Shown here in pieces: positions 9,349-16,382 of a stretch of 64,000 bases of DNA. Source of the stretch: a virus; IMG/VR virus record IMGVR_UViG_3300042934_000547, positions 64,001-128,000 of that record. One strand, 5' to 3'. Both the position numbers and the translations under genes were made by a program. Position 1 is the stretch's first letter. Each line of letters begins with the position of its first letter. Under the pieces are notes generated by a model. It did not search any database and was not told where the DNA came from. It saw only the letters and a list, made by a program, of their open reading frames with translations.

Positions 9349-9474
9349 TTATTTTTCTTTGTTTATATTAAATATATCCTCATCATTAACGATAAGATTT
9401 ATAACATTCCCGTCAACTCTGGTAACAATTATTTTATCATGACCATCCATATGAATATCCATAGATACACTCAT
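9349..9474 (-). CDS. Small unknown protein, 41 aa
   Basis: This short frame begins at an ATG that shares one base with the stop codon of the helicase gene (TAATG) and ends just before a terminator, the arrangement expected for a translationally coupled last gene. The product begins MSVSMDIHMDGHDKIIV and is acidic (many Asp and Glu); no motif is recognised. Confidence 0.6.
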   Translation of the reverse strand: MSVSMDIHMDGHDKIIVTRVDGNVINLIVNDEDIFNINKEK

Positions 9475-11033
9475 TATTTATTTCTCCTTATTGGTATTAT
9501 TCGCCTATCGATTCCCTTTGGCAACATAGGTAATTCACCAATCAATAAATTATTAGATTTTTTAAGAGCTTCTTGACCTTTAAAATACACATCATCATCA
9601 TTAAGTCTGAATTCAGTACAAGATTTAGCCAATCTTGTGTATATAGGCTTTCTATATCTATAATAATCATTGATTGCTTTAAATCCTAAATCAATTAAAT
9701 CGTAATATTCAGTATCCATTCCTCTAGTACGACCAAAGGATTGTTCTGCTAATATTTTTGATTTAAATGGTTCAGCAATATTATTTACAGATTGTAAGTC
9801 CTTAACGTCACTTGCTGTACCTAAAGACTTTGTTGTAGATAATATAATTCTTTTATCAAGTTGCTCCAATTTTATTCCTTTTGGAGTATATGTAGTGTAA
9901 ATGCCTAGCTGGTCTTCTATTAATGGGAATGTGTTAATCAAGTAGTCGTACACTACCAGTATAGCGGCATTTGTGGCTATATAAAATATGTTCTTCTTAC
10001 CATTATGGAGTGCTTTATATAGTAATATATTTAGCATATTATAAAAAGAAGGTTCTTTTACGATATACATAGAGTAAGCGTTTTTATCAAACCCATATAC
10101 ATTCTTACATCTTGATATAACAGTCGGTGTTGGTCTTGAATTATATATCAAAGCTTTATAATGAGTATGTGGATCATTTTCTTCATCGTAAAGTGATATA
10201 GACGGAACATTCTTAAAATATAACTGAAATATCTTATTTGCTCTATCATCAGACTTACCCGGAGTTGCTGTTACATAAAATGTCTTATATGTATTAGTAT
10301 AGAAATCAATCTTACATACGTTATCAAAGTTAAGATGTGCTTCATCATATACTTTAATACCAATTTTCATATATCGGAATAATTCAGTTATTTTATCCCA
10401 TCCTCTGGTATCTCCATATGATTTAATAGTATCATGTGATGCTATAATATACTTTATATCACTGATATCTTTTCTATGAAATAATCTGTCGATACTACCA
10501 GCACCTTGGATAAAATAAACGCCTTGTGGTCTGGTATCAGTATAATCATAAACGCATTTCTTCCACTGTGTCATCCAGTCATTATAAGACATAATGATTA
10601 TACTTCTAAGCTGTAATTTAGCTATAGAAGTGATTGTACAATATGTCTTACCTTTACCTGTTTTTAAATTGATTGATAACTGCGATTTACGTTGATTATT
10701 AGGATATTTGCCCTCACCACACATGAAATCAATCGTTTCTAGTTGAACGTCATTACGTGGTTTATACCTAACCTTAATCTGGTCTACTTTATCCTTTGGA
10801 TCACCATTATAAACAACGTTAGCATTGGTATTGAATAACCTTTCTAGATAGAGAATATCAATACCCCTTGGAATAATAAGTCGTTTTTCTTTTTCAATAT
10901 ATTCCATACACATCTCGATGTGTTTATGAGTTAACGGGTCCCATAATTTAAAGTTATATTCTAGCTGTTTACAATCGCCAAGATTGTAATCATTAATAAC
11001 AATTTTGGTACTATAAACATCAATTTTAGCCAT
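9474..11033 (-). CDS. SF2 DNA/RNA helicase, UvsW-like
   Basis: The 519-residue protein has the motifs of superfamily 2 helicases in order: motif I TGKGKT (125-130), motif II DEAH (230-233), motif III TATP (255-258) and motif VI QSFGRTRG near residue 425. An N-terminal domain of about 100 residues precedes motif I, as in T4 UvsW and related phage ATPases that unwind branched DNA and R-loops. Substrate is inferred from family. It lies in an operon with a small membrane protein upstream (1 bp gap) and a 41-residue gene downstream. Confidence 0.85.
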   Translation of the reverse strand: MAKIDVYSTKIVINDYNLGDCKQLEYNFKLWDPLTHKHIEMCMEYIEKEKRLIIPRGIDILYLERLFNTNANVVYNGDPKDKVDQIKVRYKPRNDVQLETIDFMCGEGKYPNNQRKSQLSINLKTGKGKTYCTITSIAKLQLRSIIIMSYNDWMTQWKKCVYDYTDTRPQGVYFIQGAGSIDRLFHRKDISDIKYIIASHDTIKSYGDTRGWDKITELFRYMKIGIKVYDEAHLNFDNVCKIDFYTNTYKTFYVTATPGKSDDRANKIFQLYFKNVPSISLYDEENDPHTHYKALIYNSRPTPTVISRCKNVYGFDKNAYSMYIVKEPSFYNMLNILLYKALHNGKKNIFYIATNAAILVVYDYLINTFPLIEDQLGIYTTYTPKGIKLEQLDKRIILSTTKSLGTASDVKDLQSVNNIAEPFKSKILAEQSFGRTRGMDTEYYDLIDLGFKAINDYYRYRKPIYTRLAKSCTEFRLNDDDVYFKGQEALKKSNNLLIGELPMLPKGIDRRIIPIRRNK

Positions 11034-11034
11034 A

Positions 11035-11259
11035 CTATACCTCTTTACGTTTCTTTTTTAATAATTTTTTATAGGTCTCTTTAGTTTCATAGATTACACC
11101 ATATACACATAAACCAATTATATATATAATAACAAGGACTACACTGATTTTTGGATATTTGAAGAATAAAATAATAATAAATATAATCGCAACCATTTTA
11201 ACCAATGCTATCATAAAAGCCTGTACCATCAGCCAATTTATTCTTTTAAATTTTGTCAT
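11035..11259 (-). CDS. Small membrane protein, two transmembrane helices
   Basis: The 74-residue protein has two hydrophobic stretches (about residues 8-30 and 36-57) and a very basic C-terminus (KKLLKKKRKEV). The start was set at the ATG at 11259 because GGAGGAGG lies just upstream of it and inside a longer open frame that begins at 11289. It stands between the CYTH and helicase genes. Its role is unknown; positively charged ends suggest an inner-membrane protein with cytoplasmic tail. Confidence 0.65.
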   Translation of the reverse strand: MTKFKRINWLMVQAFMIALVKMVAIIFIIILFFKYPKISVVLVIIYIIGLCVYGVIYETKETYKKLLKKKRKEV

Positions 11260-11307
11260 AAATATCCTCCTCCAATACTTTAATTTCACTTATGTGATAT
11301 AACCTTT

Positions 11308-12084
11308 CTAGAACCCGAATATCTCCTGTCCCCTTTTAATACTTATATTCGTATTCTTAAATTTTTCCTTGAGCTCATCCAATTCAATATCCATGTTATT
11401 TGGATTATAAATCACGATTGTCGTGTAATCATGTTCCTTAAATTTATCAGTGATTACAAGTCTTTTACTTTTCATATCTAGTTCAAATCCAACACCATTT
11501 TTGGTTATTGCTCTTATTTGAGTCATCATACCATATAAAAATTCTATATTTGTAGAACCAAGATGACCGTATATATAAACCTTTTCACCTAAATGAAGTG
11601 TTTCATGTCTTGTTCTATTCCAATAATTCTTCATTTTGTATTCTTTCTTATCAGTTAATTCTTCAACCAAGAAAGGATATTGGCTCATATCAAAAGCATT
11701 AGCTTCTTCCATAGTATCAAACTCAATCTCAGCATAATACCATTTATTATCAACATGAGCACATATTATTTTATCACCAGAAGGTAATATATATGCACGA
11801 CACGTCTTTTTAATGAATGGAGCCTTAATCAATGATTTAATTCCCTTATAAAAGTCCTCTGAAATCTCGTCTTCTATTTCATCCCTAATTATAGTACCAG
11901 AGGATTTAATAGTCAGTTTGTATGTAAGTTCACCATTAACTGTAAGTTTTTGCTGAATTCTTTCTTCAATATCTCCTGTAAAAAGATATCCTTGCTCCCC
12001 GAAAGATTGACTAATCGGTTCAAACCCAAATTCTTCTAAAAATCCGTTAATTAAAAACTTTCTCTCAATTTCTTTATTTTTCAT
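11308..12084 (-). CDS. CYTH-domain (triphosphate tunnel) enzyme
   Basis: The N-terminus has EIERKF (residues 5-10), the ExExK signature of the CYTH superfamily, and the tunnel strands follow: LTYKLTIKSSG near 55, RDEIEDEI near 67 and YYAEIEFDTMEEA near 117. Family members hydrolyse triphosphates (thiamine triphosphate, tripolyphosphate, RNA 5'-triphosphate) or cyclise ATP. About 90 extra C-terminal residues (170-258) follow the domain and are not recognised. The substrate cannot be decided from sequence. It lies in a cassette of small accessory enzymes, which suggests nucleotide or RNA-end manipulation during infection. Confidence 0.75.
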   Translation of the reverse strand: MKNKEIERKFLINGFLEEFGFEPISQSFGEQGYLFTGDIEERIQQKLTVNGELTYKLTIKSSGTIIRDEIEDEISEDFYKGIKSLIKAPFIKKTCRAYILPSGDKIICAHVDNKWYYAEIEFDTMEEANAFDMSQYPFLVEELTDKKEYKMKNYWNRTRHETLHLGEKVYIYGHLGSTNIEFLYGMMTQIRAITKNGVGFELDMKSKRLVITDKFKEHDYTTIVIYNPNNMDIELDELKEKFKNTNISIKRGQEIFGF

Positions 12085-12306
12085 TTACTCATCCCTCTTC
12101 CTAAATTCAAATTTTATGTCTGCATTATTATTCGCATAATCTATAAATAATCCAATTAATCCACTTATGACATTACCATCAACTGAAACAGTCATACCAT
12201 CAGGTATTCTATCAACTGCTTGTTTAATATATTCAGCCCCAAAGTTTTTTTGCATTGGTATTACAGGTCTTTCCGGAACTTCAAATTGATCATATTTATT
12301 TTTCAT
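12085..12306 (-). CDS. Small unknown protein, 73 aa
   Basis: Begins behind GAGGAGGAAGT and ends with GATGAGTAAATG, so its stop is directly before the CYTH start. The product has a proline-rich N-terminus (VPERPVIPM) and a central helix; no motif is recognised. Coupled translation with the CYTH enzyme suggests related function. Confidence 0.6.
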   Translation of the reverse strand: MKNKYDQFEVPERPVIPMQKNFGAEYIKQAVDRIPDGMTVSVDGNVISGLIGLFIDYANNNADIKFEFRKRDE

Positions 12307-12324
12307 ACTTCCTCCTCGTTATAC

Positions 12325-12351
12325 AAAAAATAAGGTTGTTTAAACAACCTT
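12325..12351 (-). terminator. Terminator overlapping a stop codon
   Basis: A perfect 10-bp palindrome AAGGTTGTTT / AAACAACCTT followed by ATTTTTTG on the minus strand. The stop codon of the upstream gene (12340-12342) is inside the stem. Confidence 0.85.
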
Positions 12352-12963
12352 ACATACTTCGTCATCTCTATCATCTAAATATTTAAATGTGTTGAGTAAC
12401 TCATTATCACTTAATTTAGGTAACATGTTATACATACCCATAACAATACGATATGCATTAGTTTTTTCATATTCTAATTTGGCTTCTAAGTCAAAAACTC
12501 TATCAAAATCTCTACCAAATAAATTATCTCTTATTTCTTCCTCTAGTTCACCAATTGTATCATTAGTAAATACTGCACTGTATAATGATATCAGAAACTC
12601 ACTGAGTAAGTATTCGTTCTTGTTAAACATCAAAAATATCATTTCTAAGAACTTGTTATTTTTAAGTTCATACGATAATAAAATATCCAATTTTTCCAAT
12701 AGGAATGTGGAATCTATCATCTTGATATTATTCTCCTGTGCAATCTTGCGGATTCTAATCTCATCATCCAATATAACGTTTTCTGACTTAAATACCACAA
12801 CTAACTCTGATTTAAGTACATACAAATCGTCTGATATAATTAGATTACCATACACAGTTCTTGTTGCTGAAGGTTTATATCCTAAACTTTTTAATTTTTC
12901 TATAACCTTCTCATATTCTTTTTCACGACCCTTAATATTTCCGATCAAATTTGCTTCTCTCAT
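12340..12963 (-). CDS. Unknown protein, 207 aa
   Basis: The start was set at the ATG at 12963 (MREANLIGNIKG), which follows GGGAGGAAATATATATT. A longer frame opening at 13050 would run through a 13-bp hairpin and is unlikely. Residues 1-100 look like an alpha/beta domain with SDDLYVLKSELVVVFKSENV, which weakly recalls nucleases or restriction-like folds. Residues 100-200 are helical. I do not recognise the family. It forms a one-gene unit between a class E promoter and a terminator. Confidence 0.65.
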   Translation of the reverse strand: MREANLIGNIKGREKEYEKVIEKLKSLGYKPSATRTVYGNLIISDDLYVLKSELVVVFKSENVILDDEIRIRKIAQENNIKMIDSTFLLEKLDILLSYELKNNKFLEMIFLMFNKNEYLLSEFLISLYSAVFTNDTIGELEEEIRDNLFGRDFDRVFDLEAKLEYEKTNAYRIVMGMYNMLPKLSDNELLNTFKYLDDRDDEVCKVV

Positions 12964-13000
12964 AATATATATTTCCTCCCATATGTAATCAATAAAAAAT

Positions 13001-13034
13001 ATAATGACATAACAAACAAATGTTATGTCATTAT
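13001..13034 (-). terminator. 13-bp hairpin with T-run in the leader (possible attenuator)
   Basis: ATAATGACATAAC pairs with GTTATGTCATTAT (9-nt loop). On the minus strand ATTTTTTATT follows, and on the plus strand TCTTTTTT follows. It lies between the promoter at 13102-13125 and the gene starting at 12963, so termination here would switch that gene off. It may instead be a terminator for the upstream genes. Confidence 0.6.
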
Positions 13035-13101
13035 TCTTTTTTGTCACCATCCCTTCTATATATCATTTCAAGAATTCTAATGGTAAACAATATTGGCTTC
13101 A

Positions 13102-13125
13102 CATATATTATATATATTTGAAATA
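13102..13125 (-). promoter_or_regulatory. Class E-like promoter
   Basis: Minus strand ATTTCAAATATATATAATAT then ATGTGAAG; one core base differs from the other class E sites. Confidence 0.5.
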
Positions 13126-13129
13126 CATA

Positions 13130-13630
13130 TTACTTTAAAATGTTATCATCGAAAATCGAATCCACCTTAGGTACGCCACGAATATCTGCTGATAAATTAT
13201 GAAGTCCACAGATAATCATTTGACGAATTCGTCCTCTTATACATTCAAGAATTTTTCCTAAACGATTATCACCAACTCCATTGCATGTACCCCAATAAAT
13301 ATCATTATGAAAATTTTCTTCAATAATATCATCAAGTCCAGTAGATAACAATACTTTTGCAAACCTTTGATTTTGAGTAAACTTAATCAAACAGATTTCA
13401 TACATTATAGAATCTTTAATAGCATCCCAATTTTTTATCTTTTTAACTTTATATCCTAAGCGTTTAGCTTCAACTGGATCTGTAAGTTCAGTGAATTGAA
13501 GTTTATCTTCTTCGTTAGCACACTTCTGAGCTTGATAGGCTGCTTCTGCGTTATGAAAAGTTAAACCCTTATAAGTGATTTCGCACGGGTGCATATTTGA
13601 AAAACATGAATATTTCCCTCTAAATCTCAT
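13130..13630 (-). CDS. NADAR (YbiA-like) family protein
   Basis: The 166-residue protein matches the NADAR family throughout: FRGKYSCFSNMHPCEI (3-18), TFHNAEAAYQAQKC (25-38), KRLGYKVKK (56-64), and YWGTCNGVGDNRLGKILE (112-129). Members act on N-glycosidic bonds of ADP-ribose-linked or riboflavin-pathway compounds; some remove ADP-ribose from guanine in DNA. A phage copy could counter ADP-ribosylation or NAD-based defences; that is inference. Its start overlaps the stop of the metallopeptidase gene, so the two are translated together. Confidence 0.8.
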   Translation of the reverse strand: MRFRGKYSCFSNMHPCEITYKGLTFHNAEAAYQAQKCANEEDKLQFTELTDPVEAKRLGYKVKKIKNWDAIKDSIMYEICLIKFTQNQRFAKVLLSTGLDDIIEENFHNDIYWGTCNGVGDNRLGKILECIRGRIRQMIICGLHNLSADIRGVPKVDSIFDDNILK

Positions 13631-14237
13631 TACCGTTCACATCCTTTATGTTTCTTATTATTGGTGGTTCTCCATTTTGCATCCAAATATATTGACTACC
13701 TGTTCTGGATACGCATGAAAATGTCCTAGTCAAATTGATAATCAGTTCCTGATAATATTTTTTATCCACTGATTTATCAAAAAACTCGGCTTCAAATGTA
13801 GCAGCATCAATTTCAGCTTCTTCATCATTCATATCACAACAATTTATATGTTGCCATACATGTCTTATTTCATGTGCCAAGCCGGTAATAAAGTTATAAA
13901 AGAATAATGGAGACCACACAGAATATTTTCTATCATATCGCTCCAAAAATCCTGATATATTTACATTTATATCATATATTATATCATAATGCATAAAGTG
14001 ATCAAACTCGTTATACTGAATTATTGAGCTTATACATTTCCAATTCCACATTGGTGTTCCATTATTTAATATCGTATCACTATATAAATGATCTTTGATA
14101 TTAGTGATAGATATCAACCCATAACAATCTAATCCAAGACGTTCCATAATCTTTGGATAGAATATATAAATTAGTCGTTGACACATTTCTTTGTGATAGT
14201 ATTTATCATCTGGTGTATTCCATTTATATCTAAGCAT
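13620..14237 (-). CDS. Putative zinc metallopeptidase (HExxH)
   Basis: Residues 122-126 read HEIRH followed by VWQH, and 16 residues further comes EAEIDAATFEAEF, giving a zinc site of HExxH plus a downstream acidic ligand as in gluzincins. About 110 N-terminal residues with tyrosine-rich sequence precede it. There is no signal peptide, so it should act in the cytoplasm. The target is unknown. The gene overlaps both neighbours (SLOG-like upstream, NADAR downstream), which marks a coupled cassette. Confidence 0.6.
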   Translation of the reverse strand: MLRYKWNTPDDKYYHKEMCQRLIYIFYPKIMERLGLDCYGLISITNIKDHLYSDTILNNGTPMWNWKCISSIIQYNEFDHFMHYDIIYDINVNISGFLERYDRKYSVWSPLFFYNFITGLAHEIRHVWQHINCCDMNDEEAEIDAATFEAEFFDKSVDKKYYQELIINLTRTFSCVSRTGSQYIWMQNGEPPIIRNIKDVNGNEI

Positions 14238-14766
14238 ACGTCAATCTCTCCTCGGTCCATTTACCTAAATTCTTCATCAACTGATTTAAATCAGTATAAC
14301 AGCCTATATCAAATATAAGTATACCATAGGCTTTAGCTATTCTAAGTGCTTGACCTGTACCACCTTGACCTTTACCGTCTTTTGTATAACAAATAACAAA
14401 ATTTGATGGTCTATCTAAGTTCATACCTAATACCTGATGGACATTTCTAGCATGAAGTTTTCTAGCTCCTTGGGTTAATTTATTCCATGCTGGGTGATAC
14501 TTCTTAGCAATATCAAATGCTTCCTTTTTAGATACAATCAATTTTGATTGGGATTCATTAAATCCTTTCCATGGTAAATATATTTCTTTTTCACCATTAC
14601 CAGCATCACAGCCAAATTCAAAATTTAAATCAGAACCATCAGCACCACCCGACCGTAATACACAACCTTTCATAGCTAAGTCCGTGGCAATATATCTAAC
14701 TATTTCTTTATAAACATCAGGGATTTCCCTTGAACCAATCCCAGTGTAATAAATTTTATCATTCAT
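14230..14766 (-). CDS. SLOG / DprA-like Rossmann-fold protein
   Basis: The 178-residue product begins MNDKIYYTGIGSREIPDVY and continues LRSGGADGSDLNFEFG (about 37-52), the nucleotide-binding signature of SLOG/TIGR00725/DprA-like domains. A later GGTGQALRIAKAYG (about 135-148) completes the fold. These domains bind nucleotides or nucleotide-derived signals. No DNA-binding winged helix as in true DprA is present. The start at 14766 was chosen because it overlaps the previous stop (GATGAATGA) behind GGAAGTG; a longer frame exists. Confidence 0.7.
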   Translation of the reverse strand: MNDKIYYTGIGSREIPDVYKEIVRYIATDLAMKGCVLRSGGADGSDLNFEFGCDAGNGEKEIYLPWKGFNESQSKLIVSKKEAFDIAKKYHPAWNKLTQGARKLHARNVHQVLGMNLDRPSNFVICYTKDGKGQGGTGQALRIAKAYGILIFDIGCYTDLNQLMKNLGKWTEERLTYA

Positions 14767-15037
14767 CAGATTCACTTCCTTCAATTGTAAATCTAGTTAT
14801 GGTTTCAATTGGGAAATGAATTGTTTCTCCACCCGGAAGACGTGATAATTCATGCTTCAAAGATTTAGTCTCTATTCCGGAATTTTCTTTATTGCGATTT
14901 GCATGATATAATAACATTTGGTCAGTGCTACTATAATATGCTTTATTTTCACCACTCTTAATTATAACATTCGCACCACCTGTTAAATTTATTGATGCAA
15001 GTCTAGTATAATATTTGTCGATTAATTTTCCTTTCAT
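14759..15037 (-). CDS. Small unknown protein, 92 aa
   Basis: The start was set at ATG 15037 (MKGKLIDKYYTRL) behind TTGAGGTAGATAAT, since a longer frame to 15073 would overlap the upstream gene. The product is beta-rich with LPGGETIHFPIETITRFTIEG at the C-terminus, a pattern reminiscent of small substrate-binding or Sm-like folds, but no family is recognised. It is coupled to the SLOG-like gene by overlapping stop and start. Confidence 0.6.
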   Translation of the reverse strand: MKGKLIDKYYTRLASINLTGGANVIIKSGENKAYYSSTDQMLLYHANRNKENSGIETKSLKHELSRLPGGETIHFPIETITRFTIEGSESDE

Positions 15038-15042
15038 ATTAT

Positions 15043-15444
15043 CTACCTCAATTCTTGGACATCTAGTCCACAATTATTTAATTCATCTCTTACAATGAAT
15101 CTATGACAATATTCCTTTTCAAATTGATATGTTTCTGGTGATTCATGACATAGTAACACTACATCCTTATCTTTTGCTAAATCGCATAGTTTTTTACATA
15201 ACGCTGATTTATTTATATGATTAAGTCTTTGAGATTTATATTGATTTCTATATTCCTCCCAAGCCTTACTATCCTTATTAGACTTTTTCCATTCATTAAT
15301 TATACTCCAATAAGGAAATAATTCTCGAATGAATATATCTGGAGTAAACCAGTCTGGCTTACCAGATGATATTTGGATAAATACATATCTATCCTTGTCT
15401 AAATTCTTCACTTTATTATAATAACTAGTATAAATTTTACCCAT
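15043..15444 (-). CDS. DUF488-like protein
   Basis: The 133-residue protein has the C-terminal DUF488 pattern KDVVLLCHES followed by YCHRFIVRDEL (about 98-125), with Cys and His-Arg residues typical of that family, and a N-terminal YTSYY plus PDWFTPDIF. DUF488 function is unknown. The start at 15444 was chosen behind GAGGAGAAAGATA. It overlaps the upstream gene by 8 bp, and that gene looks like a diverged paralogue. Confidence 0.6.
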   Translation of the reverse strand: MGKIYTSYYNKVKNLDKDRYVFIQISSGKPDWFTPDIFIRELFPYWSIINEWKKSNKDSKAWEEYRNQYKSQRLNHINKSALCKKLCDLAKDKDVVLLCHESPETYQFEKEYCHRFIVRDELNNCGLDVQELR

Positions 15445-15916
15445 TATCTTTCTCCTCGTATTGAGTAAATTTTGAAAAATCAAATGTTGCTCTTAATGAA
15501 CGTTCTTCTATCAAGAATCCACGGGAATAACATCTCATTTTTTGAGCCTCATCTAACTTATAACGATATACAATTATATCTTGTTTTTCTGAGAGTTTAC
15601 TTAACTTATTCATCAAATGTTCTTTATTAATAAAGTATTCAGGTAACCTTTCCTCTTCAACGGTTATCTCATTCCATAAACGATTTTCGCCACATATTAA
15701 TTCCCAATCTGGAAATAAATCAGATATATTTCTTATCTGACGTACATTAGTAGTTTCATTTATATAATAGAATTTACCTTTTGGTAATCTTTTCTCATAA
15801 TCTCGAAACGTTCTAAACACTTCTGAAATCATATTTACTTTGTCTAGTGGCGATAGTATATCTAATATATACTGTAATTCTCCATTTAATAATATTTGTG
15901 ATTCTCTTTCATTCAT
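15437..15916 (-). CDS. Diverged DUF488-like paralogue
   Basis: This 159-residue protein aligns with the downstream DUF488-like protein over its second half: PDWELI versus PYWSII, then INKEHLMNKLSKLSEKQDIIVYR versus a matching INKSALCKKLCDLAKDKDVVLLC stretch (shown in part), then RGFLIEERS versus RFIVRDELN. The catalytic-looking CHR of DUF488 is replaced by CYSRG. A tandem duplication with loss of the family signature in this copy is the simplest reading. Confidence 0.5.
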   Translation of the reverse strand: MNERESQILLNGELQYILDILSPLDKVNMISEVFRTFRDYEKRLPKGKFYYINETTNVRQIRNISDLFPDWELICGENRLWNEITVEEERLPEYFINKEHLMNKLSKLSEKQDIIVYRYKLDEAQKMRCYSRGFLIEERSLRATFDFSKFTQYEEKDNG

Positions 15917-15934
15917 TCTATTATCCCCCTATAA

Positions 15935-16123
15935 CTAACTTATCAATCTAATATTGGTTGTGAATGGTAACTGATCTTCTCTTACAGTAATAATACTACC
16001 ATCTTGTCTTCTAATTGAAACTAGTGCTTTAGGTAGATATATCGGTTTTGGTATCCATCCACCTTGACATACTGTTATAATCATCGTTTCGTAATATTTT
16101 ACTTCAGTATATTTACCGTTCAT
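15935..16123 (-). CDS. Small unknown protein, 62 aa
   Basis: Follows the 67-residue gene by 2 bp behind GGAGATGAAATAGAG. Beta-rich (ALVSIRRQDGSIITVREDQLPF), possibly a small SH3-like or OB-like barrel. No family is recognised. Confidence 0.55.
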   Translation of the reverse strand: MNGKYTEVKYYETMIITVCQGGWIPKPIYLPKALVSIRRQDGSIITVREDQLPFTTNIRLIS

Positions 16124-16125
16124 CT

Positions 16126-16329
16126 CTATTTCATCTCCATTACGTCTTTATAAATCTTATTTAATGAAGCTTCTCTACGAGTTTTTGGTCTTAGAGTATA
16201 TTCTGACATAAATCCAAGCATGTCATCTCCATCTACTGTTACTATTTTTCCATTAGCATGGATGATTACTTTCTCACTCAAATCATCATTATATTGTATT
16301 CTGCAATTTTTTCCTTCGAATGTTTGCAT
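16126..16329 (-). CDS. Small unknown protein, 67 aa
   Basis: First gene of the accessory cassette, behind ATGGAGGTAATGAA and just downstream of the beta-prime terminator. Beta strands (CRIQYNDDLSEKVIIHANGKIVTV) then a helical, basic C-terminus. Similar in size and layout to the next gene. No clear promoter stands before it, so it may depend on read-through. Confidence 0.55.
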   Translation of the reverse strand: MQTFEGKNCRIQYNDDLSEKVIIHANGKIVTVDGDDMLGFMSEYTLRPKTRREASLNKIYKDVMEMK

Positions 16330-16349
16330 TTCATTACCTCCATATAAAA

Positions 16350-16382
16350 TAAATAAAAAACTGGGAAGAATTTAATCTTCCC
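16350..16382 (-). terminator. Terminator of the beta-prime gene
   Basis: Minus-strand hairpin GGGAAGA / TCTTCCC (loop TTAAAT-type) followed by AGTTTTTTATTTATTTT. The stem includes the last codons of the gene. Confidence 0.85.

Noticed and set aside
12389-12988. Long plus-strand open frame opposite the 207-residue gene
   Set aside because: Serine/isoleucine-rich shadow of the minus-strand coding sequence; the minus frame has the ribosome-binding site, promoter and terminator.
12964-13050. N-terminal extension of the 207-residue protein to an ATG at 13050
   Set aside because: It would translate through a perfect 13-bp hairpin with T-runs and lacks a good Shine-Dalgarno; the ATG at 12963 has GGGAGG.
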